Position numbers and translations under genes: made by a program
Shown: positions 26,966-35,928 of the stretch, in pieces
Layout of the letters: every line of letters starts with the position of its first letter
Numbering within the stretch: position 1 is the stretch's first letter
Notes under the pieces: model-generated
Database searches by the model: none
What the model was told of the DNA's origin: nothing
The model's input: only the letters and a program-made list of their open reading frames with translations
Source of the DNA: an uncultured Pirellula sp.
GTDB taxonomy: Bacteria > Planctomycetota > Planctomycetia > Pirellulales > Pirellulaceae
NCBI GenBank assembly: GCA_903930765.1
Contig: CAIYZV010000013.1
Coordinates: 1 to 37,693 of the forward strand
Direction of reading: 5' to 3'
Length of the DNA: 37,693 bases

Positions 26966-28315
26966 GTGTTCCATTTCCGCAGCAACGAACCATCGACGAT
27001 CGAACCAGGCTCGCGACTCCAGTCCTCGCGGCTGCTCGACAAGCCATTGGCGGTCATTGGCGTCTGGTTCGCGCTATGCGCCCTCACGCTTTTCGGTTCC
27101 CCCAATTTCGAGTGGGGCAACGAACTAGGAAGCACGCCGTACGGAGCCGACTTCCTCCAAGAGTGGGTCGGTGCACGAATGATCCTAACCGGGCATTCGA
27201 GCGACCTCTACAATCCCGAAGTTTTCCAAGCTTGGCAGCACGATCCATCGGTCGTTGGTTTTGCGTGGGATGTGGATCAATACTACCCCGCGGTCTATCC
27301 ACCAATCCACTACGCGTTCTACGCGCTGTTGGCTTGCATCCCATACCGCATTGCGACCATGGTTTGGGTCGGTGTCCTGTGGGGAGCGGTTCTCGCCTCG
27401 GCCAAACTGATCACCGACATCGCAGCGAACGCCTTTTCACCCGATCCAACGGATCAGCAGAGGGTCCGCGATCGAATGCGACATATTTGGATCGCACTGG
27501 TGTTCTTTCCACCCGTACATTTTTCGATCATCCTTGGACAGAAGAGCGTGCTCTGGCTTCTGGTCCTTTGCATTGTTTGCCGATTGCTCCAAATGCGACG
27601 CGAGCTTACCGCCGGATGCATTTTCGCGCTCTTAGCGGTCAAGCCGACATTGTTTTTTCTAATCCCCTTGCTCATGTTTCGCCAAGGAAGATACCGATTT
27701 TGCTCCGGTATCGCTTTGGGGATCGTTTGCCTGTTCGGATTGGGCGCACTGACGATTCCAACCGCCACGTGGCTCGAGTATTTCCGCTCGATCGGTGACC
27801 CGACGACCTACGCCAACCATTCCGGTTACCGTCTGGATTGGTCCTGCAATATCATCGCTCTGGCGAATGCACTGCCACATGGCTGGGTTGCTTGGGGCAA
27901 GTTTGCTCTTTGCGTTCCGCTAGCAGTCTATGTGGGGCTCTGTGTTTTCCAGCATCGACTCAACCCAACGAGTCCCGATTTCTTCCTAGTAGCTATCGCC
28001 GGTACTGCGTTACTTAGCCCCCACACCTACCACTACGATATGTGCTTGTTCATGCTGCCGGTTCTCTGGGCATTTGCCGACCGGCCCCAAACATCGATCG
28101 CCTACTACGCATTGCTGTCGGTCGCGATCGCAGCCTCGCCAAACGTAGTGGATTTCCTTGGAATACCCATCGTTGCGATTCTGCTCATCGGTATTCTTTC
28201 GGAGTTCAGGCTTCGAAATTGGGCTGCCAATCAACTGGAAACCCCGTTTTGCAAACACAAAGTGAATGTAAGCCCGGTGGCACATAAGCTATACTCGTCC
28301 CATATCGACGCATAG
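26966..28315 (+). CDS. GT87-type (DUF2029) polyprenyl-phosphate mannosyltransferase-like membrane protein
   Basis: About 450 residues with roughly ten membrane helices. The N-terminal loop after helix 1 reads GADFLQEWVGARMILTGHSS then DLYNP, the hallmark of family GT87 with the candidate catalytic Asp in ADF. Helices FYALLACIPYRIATMVWVG, HIWIALVFFPPVHFS, GCIFALLAVKPTLFF and others follow, along with SPHTYHYDMCLFMLP near the end. Family members transfer sugars, usually mannose from polyprenyl-phosphate-mannose, outside the membrane. The frame opens at GTG 26807, but the first 53 residues look non-conserved and include the hairpin, so GTG at 26966 is preferred with low certainty. It ends 19 bases before the next gene. 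Confidence 0.8.
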   Translation: MFHFRSNEPSTIEPGSRLQSSRLLDKPLAVIGVWFALCALTLFGSPNFEWGNELGSTPYGADFLQEWVGARMILTGHSSDLYNPEVFQAWQHDPSVVGFAWDVDQYYPAVYPPIHYAFYALLACIPYRIATMVWVGVLWGAVLASAKLITDIAANAFSPDPTDQQRVRDRMRHIWIALVFFPPVHFSIILGQKSVLWLLVLCIVCRLLQMRRELTAGCIFALLAVKPTLFFLIPLLMFRQGRYRFCSGIALGIVCLFGLGALTIPTATWLEYFRSIGDPTTYANHSGYRLDWSCNIIALANALPHGWVAWGKFALCVPLAVYVGLCVFQHRLNPTSPDFFLVAIAGTALLSPHTYHYDMCLFMLPVLWAFADRPQTSIAYYALLSVAIAASPNVVDFLGIPIVAILLIGILSEFRLRNWAANQLETPFCKHKVNVSPVAHKLYSSHIDA

Positions 28316-28334
28316 CTCCAGCACACGGCAACCC

Positions 28335-29957
28335 ATGGACTCTCCGAAAATTGACGAACCTCCTCGTCCCCTTCCGAATCGTCCGAATCGAAATCTTTTA
28401 CGAACCATCGCATGGTCGCTGCTCGGGCTCCTATTGATCCTAACGGCATTCGTTGCCAGCCTTCCCTCCATCGTCGGTTCGCGTTGGTTCTACCAAAAGC
28501 TGGTCGACAAGCTCGCCGTCGAAGGCTTTCGACTCGAGATCGGCTCGGCGGATATTAGTTGGATTCGGCCGATCGCACTTCGCGATATCCGCATCGAGCA
28601 GTTGGATGCTCCAAAACCCGTCGATCCATTCTTGGCCTCTTCTGATAACCCTCTGTCCTCGTCCGATCCCACCGTATCGCTTGCTCCATCTGCTACTTCG
28701 CAAAATACATCGCGAAAACTAAGTCTGCTATCGGTCGAGGCGATCGAATCGAATCGCTCGCTTCTCGGGTACCTCATGGGCGGCAGGAACTTGGGCAAGA
28801 TCACGATCGTCAAACCCAAGGTCGACATCGAGTTGCTCGAGAACTCATCGAATCTAGAGAAGCTGGTTCGATCGATCGAGAACACGCAGACAGGGGCGAG
28901 TGAGGCCAAAGCCAAAAAACCACCGAGGATCGATCTTGAAATCGCTCTGAGCGATGCCTCGGTCGCGGTTGTCTCAGAGAAACGCGAAGAAGAACTGTTG
29001 GTAGTCCCTCCCTTCAGTGTCGACGTCCAATACAAAAGCCTCGACGGGAACTCCCGGCTCCTCATCGCGCCGTCACGCATCCTTAACCAAGTCGACATCA
29101 GTCAAGAATTGGTTCGACTAGGACTCGGTCGCGCGATCCCACTGCTTGCAAAATCAGCGTGGTTCGATGGCAAAGTGTCCTTGGATATCGATGCGATCGA
29201 GATCCCACTCGATCATGCGGAACGGTCCACGGGTAGGGCGCAACTGTCGCTGCACCAAGTTCGCAGCGGTCCCTCGGAACCGGTAGTGATCAATATTCTG
29301 GAAATGATCGCGAGGTTCCGAAACAAGGAGGTCGTCAACGAACTCGTCTTTGTCGATGGGTCGCTCATCGAGATCACGCTCGGCGATGAACAGGTTTTCC
29401 ATAAAGGCGTCCAAGTCGGCTTGCCGAAACTGGATCCTCGTTTGCAAATCACCAGCAGCGGTAGCGTCGGACTGGTGGACAAATCGCTCGATGTGCAACT
29501 CGGGATCCCTGTGCCCGTCGAAATCTTCGCAAAACGGGATGCCGTAAAACAGATAGGCATTCCGCAAGTACTATTGCCAGTGCGCGGTACCTTGGAATCT
29601 CCCTCCGTGGATTGGACGGCTATGCGGCATGACTCTGCCGACCTGCTAACCGTCATCTCTGATGCTTTAGGCAATGAAGCACCCGGAACCGCGGCGGCGG
29701 TCGATGCATTGAGTGGCTTGGCAGGTGGGGATGCGGACCAAGCCATCGGGGCAGCGGTCGATGTCCTGAAGGAACTTCGACGACGCCGTCAGGAACGGGC
29801 CAAACAGTCAGAGGCCAATGCACCATCGGATCCTAGTCGCTCCAAAGAGAATGCATCCCAAACCCCTGCACGCAGGCCCTTCCGAGACGCTCTGAAAAAC
29901 ATCCTCAACGGCCCGCCGAAAGATCCAGGGCAAAGAGATCCTGGAAACGGCCAGTAG
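28335..29957 (+). CDS. AsmA-like membrane-anchored protein
   Basis: A 540-residue protein. A short cytoplasmic proline-rich head (MDSPKIDEPPRPLP) precedes one membrane helix (TIAWSLLGLLLILTAFVASLP, about residues 25-45). A long periplasmic beta-rich region of the AsmA/TamB/DUF748 kind follows: FRLEIGSADISWIRPIALRD-like start, ISQELVRLGLGRAIPLLA, and the late AsmA-type segment VNELVFVDGSLIEITLGDE with LQITSSGSVGLVDKSLDVQL. The tail from about 470 is charged and probably disordered (RRRRQERAKQ, PPKDPGQRDP). Family members are linked to outer-membrane lipid transport. It follows the GT87 gene by 19 bases, suggesting an envelope operon. ATG at 28335. Confidence 0.78.
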   Translation: MDSPKIDEPPRPLPNRPNRNLLRTIAWSLLGLLLILTAFVASLPSIVGSRWFYQKLVDKLAVEGFRLEIGSADISWIRPIALRDIRIEQLDAPKPVDPFLASSDNPLSSSDPTVSLAPSATSQNTSRKLSLLSVEAIESNRSLLGYLMGGRNLGKITIVKPKVDIELLENSSNLEKLVRSIENTQTGASEAKAKKPPRIDLEIALSDASVAVVSEKREEELLVVPPFSVDVQYKSLDGNSRLLIAPSRILNQVDISQELVRLGLGRAIPLLAKSAWFDGKVSLDIDAIEIPLDHAERSTGRAQLSLHQVRSGPSEPVVINILEMIARFRNKEVVNELVFVDGSLIEITLGDEQVFHKGVQVGLPKLDPRLQITSSGSVGLVDKSLDVQLGIPVPVEIFAKRDAVKQIGIPQVLLPVRGTLESPSVDWTAMRHDSADLLTVISDALGNEAPGTAAAVDALSGLAGGDADQAIGAAVDVLKELRRRRQERAKQSEANAPSDPSRSKENASQTPARRPFRDALKNILNGPPKDPGQRDPGNGQ

Positions 29958-30268
29958 AAAATGTGCTAGGACCATTCCCTCGCCAACCGATCCAGGGTCC
30001 CGCAGCCCGGAAAATGGTGATGGCCCATCAACGCTCTGGCCGATTATGCCCTACAGATTACCGACCGAGTCGTATACTTTTCTGGGATCCGTTAGCGTTG
30101 GGGTTTCCTTATCGCTGCGCCCACGTATACTGCTAACGTGCTTGAGAGGGGCTCTCGCGAGGGGGAAGCGTGAACCGGGTCAGGACTTAAGTGGAGCAGC
30201 CATAAGCGTCGTACTCTTGTGCGAGGGCCTCTCCCAAGCACCTTCTACCTCATGGCCCATATGCTCAC

Positions 30269-30300
30269 GGCCAAAAATCTCACTGGCCAAAAATCTCACC
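30269..30300. repeat. 16-base tandem duplication
   Basis: ggccaaaaatctcact at 30269-30284 and ggccaaaaatctcacc at 30285-30300, one mismatch. No relation to the other short repeats in the window. Confidence 0.9.
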
Positions 30301-30365
30301 AGTAAAATCGAACTTCTCTCGTCGCAACCGCTTCTCGCTTCCAAACTCGCTCGATCCAACAGCGA

Positions 30366-30397
30366 CCGCACCCCAGCATCACCGCACCCCAGCATCA
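30366..30397. repeat. 16-base tandem duplication
   Basis: ccgcaccccagcatca occurs at 30366-30381 and 30382-30397, identical, and is followed by ccg of a third start. It sits 66 bases after the previous, unrelated duplication. Confidence 0.9.
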
Positions 30398-30466
30398 CCG
30401 AAACGGTGTTGATCTCGACCGCGACATTCAGATGCAATTCAAATCGCTACAAACCATCCGGGATCG

Positions 30467-30964
30467 CTAAACCAATCCGCCTTGAATCGCGATTGCGATC
30501 GCGCGATTGGCTTTCAAGTTCTCGATCCGCACGGTTCGGTGGTTGGGATCCGTGGGATGGACTTCGAAATGCAGCCACAAGCAATCTGTTGGCATGCAAC
30601 CAGGGAACCGATCTGCCCATTCAACGATGCTGATCGATGGTTCTGAGAACAATTCCTCAACCCCCAACTCTAAAAACTCGTCTTCATCACCTACGCGGTA
30701 TGCGTCCAAGTGATAAACCGTCGGGGTCGTTCCGTAGCGTTGCACCAGCACGAACGTTGGGCTGGATATTTCCTCTGGGTGAGCCCCCAGTTTCATCGCA
30801 AAGAAACGGGTCCACTGAGTCTTTCCCGCGCCGAGGGTTCCAACCAACGCGATCGTCTTTGGGGCCGTTATCGTTGTAGCAATGAACTCAGCGAGTTTTC
30901 TGCAATCGTCGAGCCCATCGAGGTGCACGAGGCACCGGTCGGCATCGATCGAGCTGACGTCCAT
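30467..30964 (-). CDS. tsaE: tRNA threonylcarbamoyladenosine biosynthesis ATPase TsaE
   Basis: A 165-residue P-loop protein of the TsaE (YjeE) family. Walker A is GTLGAGKT at 42-49, followed by TRFFAMKLG, the family motif SSPTFVLVQRY, and YHLDAYRVGDEDEFLELG; the acidic SIVEWADRFPGC gives the late motif. TsaE supports TsaD-TsaB in making the t6A37 modification of tRNAs reading ANN codons. The ATG at 30964 lies 4 bases after the stop of the upstream ABC-F gene, so both are translated from one message. Confidence 0.95.
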   Translation of the reverse strand: MDVSSIDADRCLVHLDGLDDCRKLAEFIATTITAPKTIALVGTLGAGKTQWTRFFAMKLGAHPEEISSPTFVLVQRYGTTPTVYHLDAYRVGDEDEFLELGVEELFSEPSISIVEWADRFPGCMPTDCLWLHFEVHPTDPNHRTVRIENLKANRAIAIAIQGGLV

Positions 30965-30968
30965 GGTG

Positions 30969-32762
30969 TCACTCCACCGACTCGAGCTGTTCTTGAAGTT
31001 CGGACCATTTGGTTTCAGCGGATTCCAAATCCGACGTTACTTGCGTTAACTCCTCGTGCAATCGCATCGCCTCTTTGGGGTCCGTCGCCTGCATCATTTG
31101 ATCGTTGAGCTGTTTCCGCTGAGTGTCGAGTTTGGCGATTGTTTTTTCGACGTTGCCGATTTGCTTACGCAGTTGGCGTTCATCCAATTGGGACGGAGCA
31201 CCGGATTTCGACGAAGGCTTGATTGCGGATTTCGCACTGGCTTTAGGCTTGGCTTCGTTCCGCCGACTCTCTTCGTCGTCGATTTCCTTTTGGACCATGT
31301 ACAAATATGCATCGTAGTTGCCGCGGTAGTGGGTCACGCCACCATCTTTGACCTCGATAAAGGCAGTCGCAACACGCTTGAGAAAATGCCGATCGTGCGA
31401 CGTGAAAATCACCGTTCCCTTGTAGTCGATCAACGCATCGGCGAGCGCTTCGACCGTTTCCACGTCCAAGTGGTTACCCGGCTCGTCGAGAATCAATATG
31501 TTGGACTTGCCCAGGAGCAGCGACGCCATACACAGCCTTGCCCGTTCACCACCGCTGAGGACCGGAATGCGTTTATTCACGGCGGTTCCCTTGAATAGCA
31601 TCGCGCCGGCCATGTCCAAAATGGTTTGCGTCTTAGTGCCGGGTATCGATTCGTACTCGAGATACTCTAAGACCGTTTTGTTCTCGGGTAGGCTTGTGTA
31701 GACATGCTGTGCGTAGGTTCCCAATTCGCATCCATAACCCCATTTCACTTCACCCGCCAGCGGGTTCAGCGACTGGACCAAGGTCCGCAACAACGTCGTT
31801 TTGCCTTGGCCGTTATCCCCAACAATCGCCGCTCTCATGCCATGATCGATCTCGAGCGTGATCTCCGATGCGATGACGCGATCGCCATACCCGATTGAAA
31901 GGTCGCGGCAACGTACGGCTGGACCTTGTCGAGGGTCGACTTGCGGGGCACGGACGATCGCCCGCGACTGATCGCTGACGACGTCTTTCATCTCGAGCCG
32001 GTCGAGCATTTTGCTCTTGGACTTTGCCCGCGTCGCCGTGCTGGCGCGGGCCCGATTCCGATCGATGAACTCTTGCAATTGCTTACGCTTAGCAGCGATC
32101 GACGCATTGGTGCGCTGATCGTGTTCGTTCAGTTCCTGCTGGTATTCGAGAAACGCATCGACTTTGCCTGGAAATAACGTCAGCTCCCCCATCGAAAGGT
32201 CGAGCGTCGAATCGCAGGTGGCATTGAGAAAGGCGCGATCGTGGGAAACGATCAAGCACGCTTCGTTGAAGGACCTCAGGAAATGCTCCAGCAGGATCTG
32301 TGTGCGCAAGTCCAAGAAGTTGGTAGGCTCGTCGAGGAGCAGCAGATTCGGCTCATGAAGCAACAGCGCAGACAGCTTGACGCGGGTCTGCCAACCACCC
32401 GAAAGGGATTGCAAGGGAGCTTCTAAGTAACTGCCCTTGATCTCAAATTCGCCTGCCACTTCACCGCATTTCCAATCGGGCTGGCCGCTATCTCGCATCA
32501 AAAACTCTAGCGCTGTTTCACCCGGCAGGAACGGATCGTGCTGACGCAGGTATCCAATCTTCAATTTCGGATGCCGAATGATCTCTCCCGTGTCCAGCTC
32601 GTCATCCCCGAGGATACATTTGAGCAACGTCGATTTTCCAGCACCGTTGCGTCCGATAAATCCGACCTTGGTGTCGCTGGTGAGCGTGCATTCGGCTCCG
32701 TCGAGTAGGATTTGATCCCCATACCTTTTATGGGCGTTTCGTATCTGTAGCAAAACAGTCAT
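30969..32762 (-). CDS. ABC-F family ribosome-associated ATPase (Uup/YheS-like)
   Basis: A 597-residue protein with two ABC domains and no membrane segment. Domain 1: Walker A GRNGAGKS (37-44), signature LSGGWQTRVKLS (about 120), Walker B LLLDEPTNFLD. The linker (about 200-270) is charged and helical, as in ABC-F proteins. Domain 2: Walker A GDNGQGKT (about 316), signature LSGGERARL (about 403), Walker B LILDEPGNHLD (about 425). A C-terminal coiled coil follows a Lys/Ser-rich hinge (about 490-597; KQIGNVEKTIAKLDTQ). ABC-F proteins bind the ribosomal E site and act on stalled or forming ribosomes. The coiled coil suggests Uup or YheS rather than EttA. Pro-Gly replaces Pro-Thr in the second D-loop. 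Confidence 0.93.
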   Translation of the reverse strand: MTVLLQIRNAHKRYGDQILLDGAECTLTSDTKVGFIGRNGAGKSTLLKCILGDDELDTGEIIRHPKLKIGYLRQHDPFLPGETALEFLMRDSGQPDWKCGEVAGEFEIKGSYLEAPLQSLSGGWQTRVKLSALLLHEPNLLLLDEPTNFLDLRTQILLEHFLRSFNEACLIVSHDRAFLNATCDSTLDLSMGELTLFPGKVDAFLEYQQELNEHDQRTNASIAAKRKQLQEFIDRNRARASTATRAKSKSKMLDRLEMKDVVSDQSRAIVRAPQVDPRQGPAVRCRDLSIGYGDRVIASEITLEIDHGMRAAIVGDNGQGKTTLLRTLVQSLNPLAGEVKWGYGCELGTYAQHVYTSLPENKTVLEYLEYESIPGTKTQTILDMAGAMLFKGTAVNKRIPVLSGGERARLCMASLLLGKSNILILDEPGNHLDVETVEALADALIDYKGTVIFTSHDRHFLKRVATAFIEVKDGGVTHYRGNYDAYLYMVQKEIDDEESRRNEAKPKASAKSAIKPSSKSGAPSQLDERQLRKQIGNVEKTIAKLDTQRKQLNDQMMQATDPKEAMRLHEELTQVTSDLESAETKWSELQEQLESVE

Positions 32763-32885
32763 GGGAACAACGGGCTATCGGACGAGCAAGGTTGGTGACG
32801 GACTTTGGAAACTAGCGTGGCGAATCACGCTACGTTTGCTATGTTAACAGCAACGCGAATGAATCGTAAGGAGAAACGTCGCTTC

Positions 32886-33485
32886 ATGGCAGAGATCTCG
32901 CAGTCGGTAACGGAATTGGTAGAGCAATTGGGCAAACTGCCCGGCATCGGTAAAAAAACCGCCGAACGGTTGGCGTATCATCTGCTACGCGTGCACGTTT
33001 CGGAAGCCCTTGCCCTCTCCGATGCGATTCGCCGTGTCCGGGAAAATGTCCGGTATTGCTCGGTTTGCTTCAACCTCTCCGAATCGGATCGCTGCGGCAT
33101 CTGCGAGGACGCGCGACGGGACCAAAGCCTCTTGTGCATCGTTGAACAGCCTCGCGATTTGATCGCGCTCGAGCAAGCCGGCGTGTTTCGGGGCTTGTAC
33201 CACGTACTGCTCGGCCGAATCGCACCCTTGGACGGTATTGGGCCGGATCAATTGACCATTGAACACCTTGTGGATCGCGTGCGGACGGGAAACTTCAAGG
33301 AGGTGATCATGGCAACCAACCCAAACGTCGAAGGAGACGGAACGGCCTTGTTTATCTCCAACCGCCTTGCGGATTTCCCGGTCCGGCTGACTCGATTGGC
33401 CCGCGGAGTAACCAGCGGCAGTGTTCTCGAGTTCACCAACAAGGAAATCCTCGCCGACGCCTTGAAAGGGCGGCAGCTTCTGTAG
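32886..33485 (+). CDS. recR: Recombination protein RecR
   Basis: A 199-residue RecR, normal for the family. It has the helix-hairpin-helix LGKLPGIGKKTAERLAYHLL at 17-36, the four-cysteine zinc site YCSVCFNLSESDRCGIC, and the TOPRIM domain with CIVEQPRDLIALEQAGVF and GLYHVLLGRIAPLDGIGP. RecR joins RecO (and RecF) to load RecA on single-stranded gaps. The frame opens at 32805, but ATG at 32886 matches the conserved start; aaggag lies 12 bases upstream, slightly far. An ATG at 32859 is possible. No dnaX or ybaB neighbour is seen. It is divergent from the ABC-F gene. Confidence 0.96.
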   Translation: MAEISQSVTELVEQLGKLPGIGKKTAERLAYHLLRVHVSEALALSDAIRRVRENVRYCSVCFNLSESDRCGICEDARRDQSLLCIVEQPRDLIALEQAGVFRGLYHVLLGRIAPLDGIGPDQLTIEHLVDRVRTGNFKEVIMATNPNVEGDGTALFISNRLADFPVRLTRLARGVTSGSVLEFTNKEILADALKGRQLL

Positions 33486-33690
33486 GCTTCATCCAGCACC
33501 ATCCCGCTTGCAGCATCCCGTTTACTCCCCAAATCTTTCGGAATTATCGGGTGATTTGAGTACGTTAAAATCCTTAAAACTCTAAGAGATGGGAGTCCTC
33601 CCAGATCCTCAGCCCGGAATTGTCGGCAATTCGCCAGTGCCAAACCGCAGGGAAGTTCTGGCCAGGCTCTTTCCACCGCGTCGAGTCTCA

Positions 33691-33741
33691 GTGAAAATAG
33701 AACCGGTGTGAAAAGAGAACCGGTGTGAAAACAGAACCGGT
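33691..33741 (+). repeat. 17-base tandem repeat, three units differing at one base
   Basis: gtgaaaaXagaaccggt is repeated at 33691-33707 (X=t), 33708-33724 (X=g) and 33725-33741 (X=c); otherwise identical. It lies 30 bases before the ATG of the di-heme protein gene. Confidence 0.95.
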
Positions 33742-33771
33742 CCGGTTCGATTTGGGCTCTTCGGCTGGTCC

Positions 33772-35826
33772 ATGAACCATTACTTCAGCAAGGGTGAACG
33801 CGTGGCTCCTTTTCTTCGACCGTCTCCTCCGTCCGTCGCGTTCCGCCGGTCTCCGGCCCAGTCCGCAAACCGGGTCATAACCAGCCTGTTCTCGGGCTGG
33901 TCGCGGATCTCGCTGGCTGGATTGGTCGTTGCCATTCTGTGGTGCGGCGCCTCGCTCGCAGAGGATCCCACACCCCCGAAAAACATCGATGACGCCAAAG
34001 AGCAACTGAAAAAGGCCGGACAGCTGTTCAAGGATAAAAAGTTCGGGGAAAGCTCGGCGCTCGTCGAAGCCTGCACGCAAGCGTTCGTGCCAATGGTGCT
34101 CGATTCCGACAAGAAAAACTTGCCAGAGTGGGAGAGGATCCACAAGCAGCTATTGAAAGCTTCCGAAGCCCTCTCGATCGAAGGCGCTGAGTTCTCGCCC
34201 CTCCCGGAATGGAGTGAGATCGCCACCATGGTTCGGAATGCAAAGTCGGACAAAGGAAAGCCTCAGACAACCCCATCGGCTCCAACCCCATCGGCGCCAA
34301 CCCCGCCAAAATCGGATCCCAACGTCGTGAGCTTTGCCAAAGATGTCGCGCCGTGGATCGTCGCATCATGCGGTCGCTGCCACGTGGATAAAGAAAGTGG
34401 CGGATTCCAAATGGCGAACTACGAACAACTCATGAAAGGCTCCAAAGCAGGCGCTGTCCTCTTCGCCGGTGACCCCGATGGTAGCCAACTCCTCAGTGTG
34501 ATCGAGACCGGCACGATGCCCCCCAACGGATCCAAAGTAGCCCCTGAGAATCTCGCCAAATTGAAGCAATGGATCCAACAAGGAGCCAAATTCGATGGGG
34601 AAGATCCCAAAGCATCGCTAAAGACCCTCGCGGGGAATGGGAATCCAACCATGCCCGCCAACGACAAACCTGTCGACGTGAAGCAAAGCACCGGCAAAGA
34701 AACAGTCAGCTTTGCCAATGACATCGCACCAATCTTGGTGGCTAATTGCAACGGTTGCCATTACGGCGGCACTCGCCCCTCCGGCGGTTTCGCATTCAAT
34801 AACTTTACCGGGCTGCTCAAAGGTGGAACCAGCGGCCCCGCTCTCGATCCAGGCAAGGGAGACGACAGCCTCATTGTCAAGAAGCTGCTCGGAACCGCTG
34901 GGCAACGCATGCCCGCTGGTGGACGACCCGCACTCAGCGATGAGCAAATCAAACTTGTGAAAACATGGATCGATGAAGGTGCCACGTACGATGGAGACAG
35001 CCGTGAAAGCCAACTCGAGTCGGTAATCGCCAAGTCGTGGGCTGCCAAAGCAAGCCATTCGGAATTGATGGCAAAGCGAATGGAGCGGGCCAAATCGCGT
35101 TGGCAACAGGTTGCACCCAAGTCGACTCCTGATGAAGCCAGCGACGATGAGTTTCATATCGTGGGAAACATCGGCGAAGGAGGAGCCAAACAACTCCTCG
35201 CCCAAGCGAACAACGCTGCGAAAAACCTCAAGAAACAACTGAAGATCAGTCCCAAAGATCCTCTGATCAAAGGAGGCATCACCATCTATGCCCTCAAATC
35301 GCGATACGACTACAGCGAACTAGGCAACATGCTCGAGAAACGAAGCTTGCCTCCGGAATGGTCCGGGCACTGGCGCAAAGACGTCCTCGATCTCTACATT
35401 GCGATGGTCTACGATAAATCCGATAGCAAGCTGAATGAGACGTCGCTGCTCCAGCAACTTACGAGCGTCTGGGTCGCATCTCACGATGGTGTTCCCAAAT
35501 GGTTCGCCGACGGTGCTGGCCGGAATGCGATGGCAAACGCCGTCGGACAAAATGATGCCCGTGTCCAACCATGGTTCCGCCGATTCCCAGAAGTGCTCCA
35601 AGATCTAAAAACGATCAAGCCTCTGACGGACGGAAAGATGAATGACGAAGACGAAGCCATCCTCGGATTCGGACTTATCCGGAATATGCAAGTCTCCGAA
35701 ATGAAAAAGCAATACGATCTGGTGCTCAAGAATCTTGCTGGAGGAGCCAAGTTCGACGATGCATTCACCAAGAGCCTTGGACCCGTGGATACATTCCTCA
35801 CACGCTCTCTCGGCAAAGGGAAATAG
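33772..35826 (+). CDS. Exported di-heme c-type cytochrome-like protein with a peptidase-like C-terminal domain
   Basis: A 684-residue protein. A long n-region is followed by a signal helix (ISLAGLVVAILWCGASLAE, about 46-64) and a helical region to about 145. A Pro/Ala/Thr linker (TPSAPTPSAPTPP, about 166-178) follows. Two planctomycete-type cytochrome c units each have a heme site: CGRCH at 200-204 with later MPPNG, and CNGCH at 326-330 with MPAGG, giving candidate Met ligands. The C-terminal part (about 485-684) resembles DUF1570-like putative peptidases (KSRYDYSEL, GVPKWFADG), but no HExxH is seen. Likely periplasmic. ATG 33772 is called; GTG at 33802 has a better ribosome site (aaggg). Confidence 0.82.
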   Translation: MNHYFSKGERVAPFLRPSPPSVAFRRSPAQSANRVITSLFSGWSRISLAGLVVAILWCGASLAEDPTPPKNIDDAKEQLKKAGQLFKDKKFGESSALVEACTQAFVPMVLDSDKKNLPEWERIHKQLLKASEALSIEGAEFSPLPEWSEIATMVRNAKSDKGKPQTTPSAPTPSAPTPPKSDPNVVSFAKDVAPWIVASCGRCHVDKESGGFQMANYEQLMKGSKAGAVLFAGDPDGSQLLSVIETGTMPPNGSKVAPENLAKLKQWIQQGAKFDGEDPKASLKTLAGNGNPTMPANDKPVDVKQSTGKETVSFANDIAPILVANCNGCHYGGTRPSGGFAFNNFTGLLKGGTSGPALDPGKGDDSLIVKKLLGTAGQRMPAGGRPALSDEQIKLVKTWIDEGATYDGDSRESQLESVIAKSWAAKASHSELMAKRMERAKSRWQQVAPKSTPDEASDDEFHIVGNIGEGGAKQLLAQANNAAKNLKKQLKISPKDPLIKGGITIYALKSRYDYSELGNMLEKRSLPPEWSGHWRKDVLDLYIAMVYDKSDSKLNETSLLQQLTSVWVASHDGVPKWFADGAGRNAMANAVGQNDARVQPWFRRFPEVLQDLKTIKPLTDGKMNDEDEAILGFGLIRNMQVSEMKKQYDLVLKNLAGGAKFDDAFTKSLGPVDTFLTRSLGKGK
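34271..34300 (+). repeat. 15-base tandem duplication inside a coding linker
   Basis: ccccatcggctccaa at 34271-34285 and ccccatcggcgccaa at 34286-34300, one mismatch, in frame, encoding the repeated T-P-S-A-P linker of the di-heme protein. It resembles the intergenic duplications in size, and is the only clear one inside a gene outside the cadherin array. Confidence 0.85.
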
Positions 35827-35928
35827 CCGGCCGACTGATTTCTGAAGTTCAGCTCCATGGCTCGCTTCAAACACGGAGCCGTTGGTGGCCTGAGATGCAC
35901 TCGTAAATAGATTGAGCGACCTTGGTGC

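Larger units (their letters stand above)
29958..30466. other. 509-base intergenic gap with two 16-base tandem duplications
   Basis: Lies between convergent genes, yet is long for such a gap. Frames on either strand (for example 30046-30633 on plus, overlapping tsaE antisense) have no family-like sequence. It contains the tandem duplications at 30269-30300 and 30366-30397. No clear terminator was found. Confidence 0.5.

Noticed and set aside
30046-30633. 195-residue plus-strand frame in the gap before tsaE
   Set aside because: It runs antisense into tsaE, has a composition unlike a folded protein, and passes through both tandem duplications.
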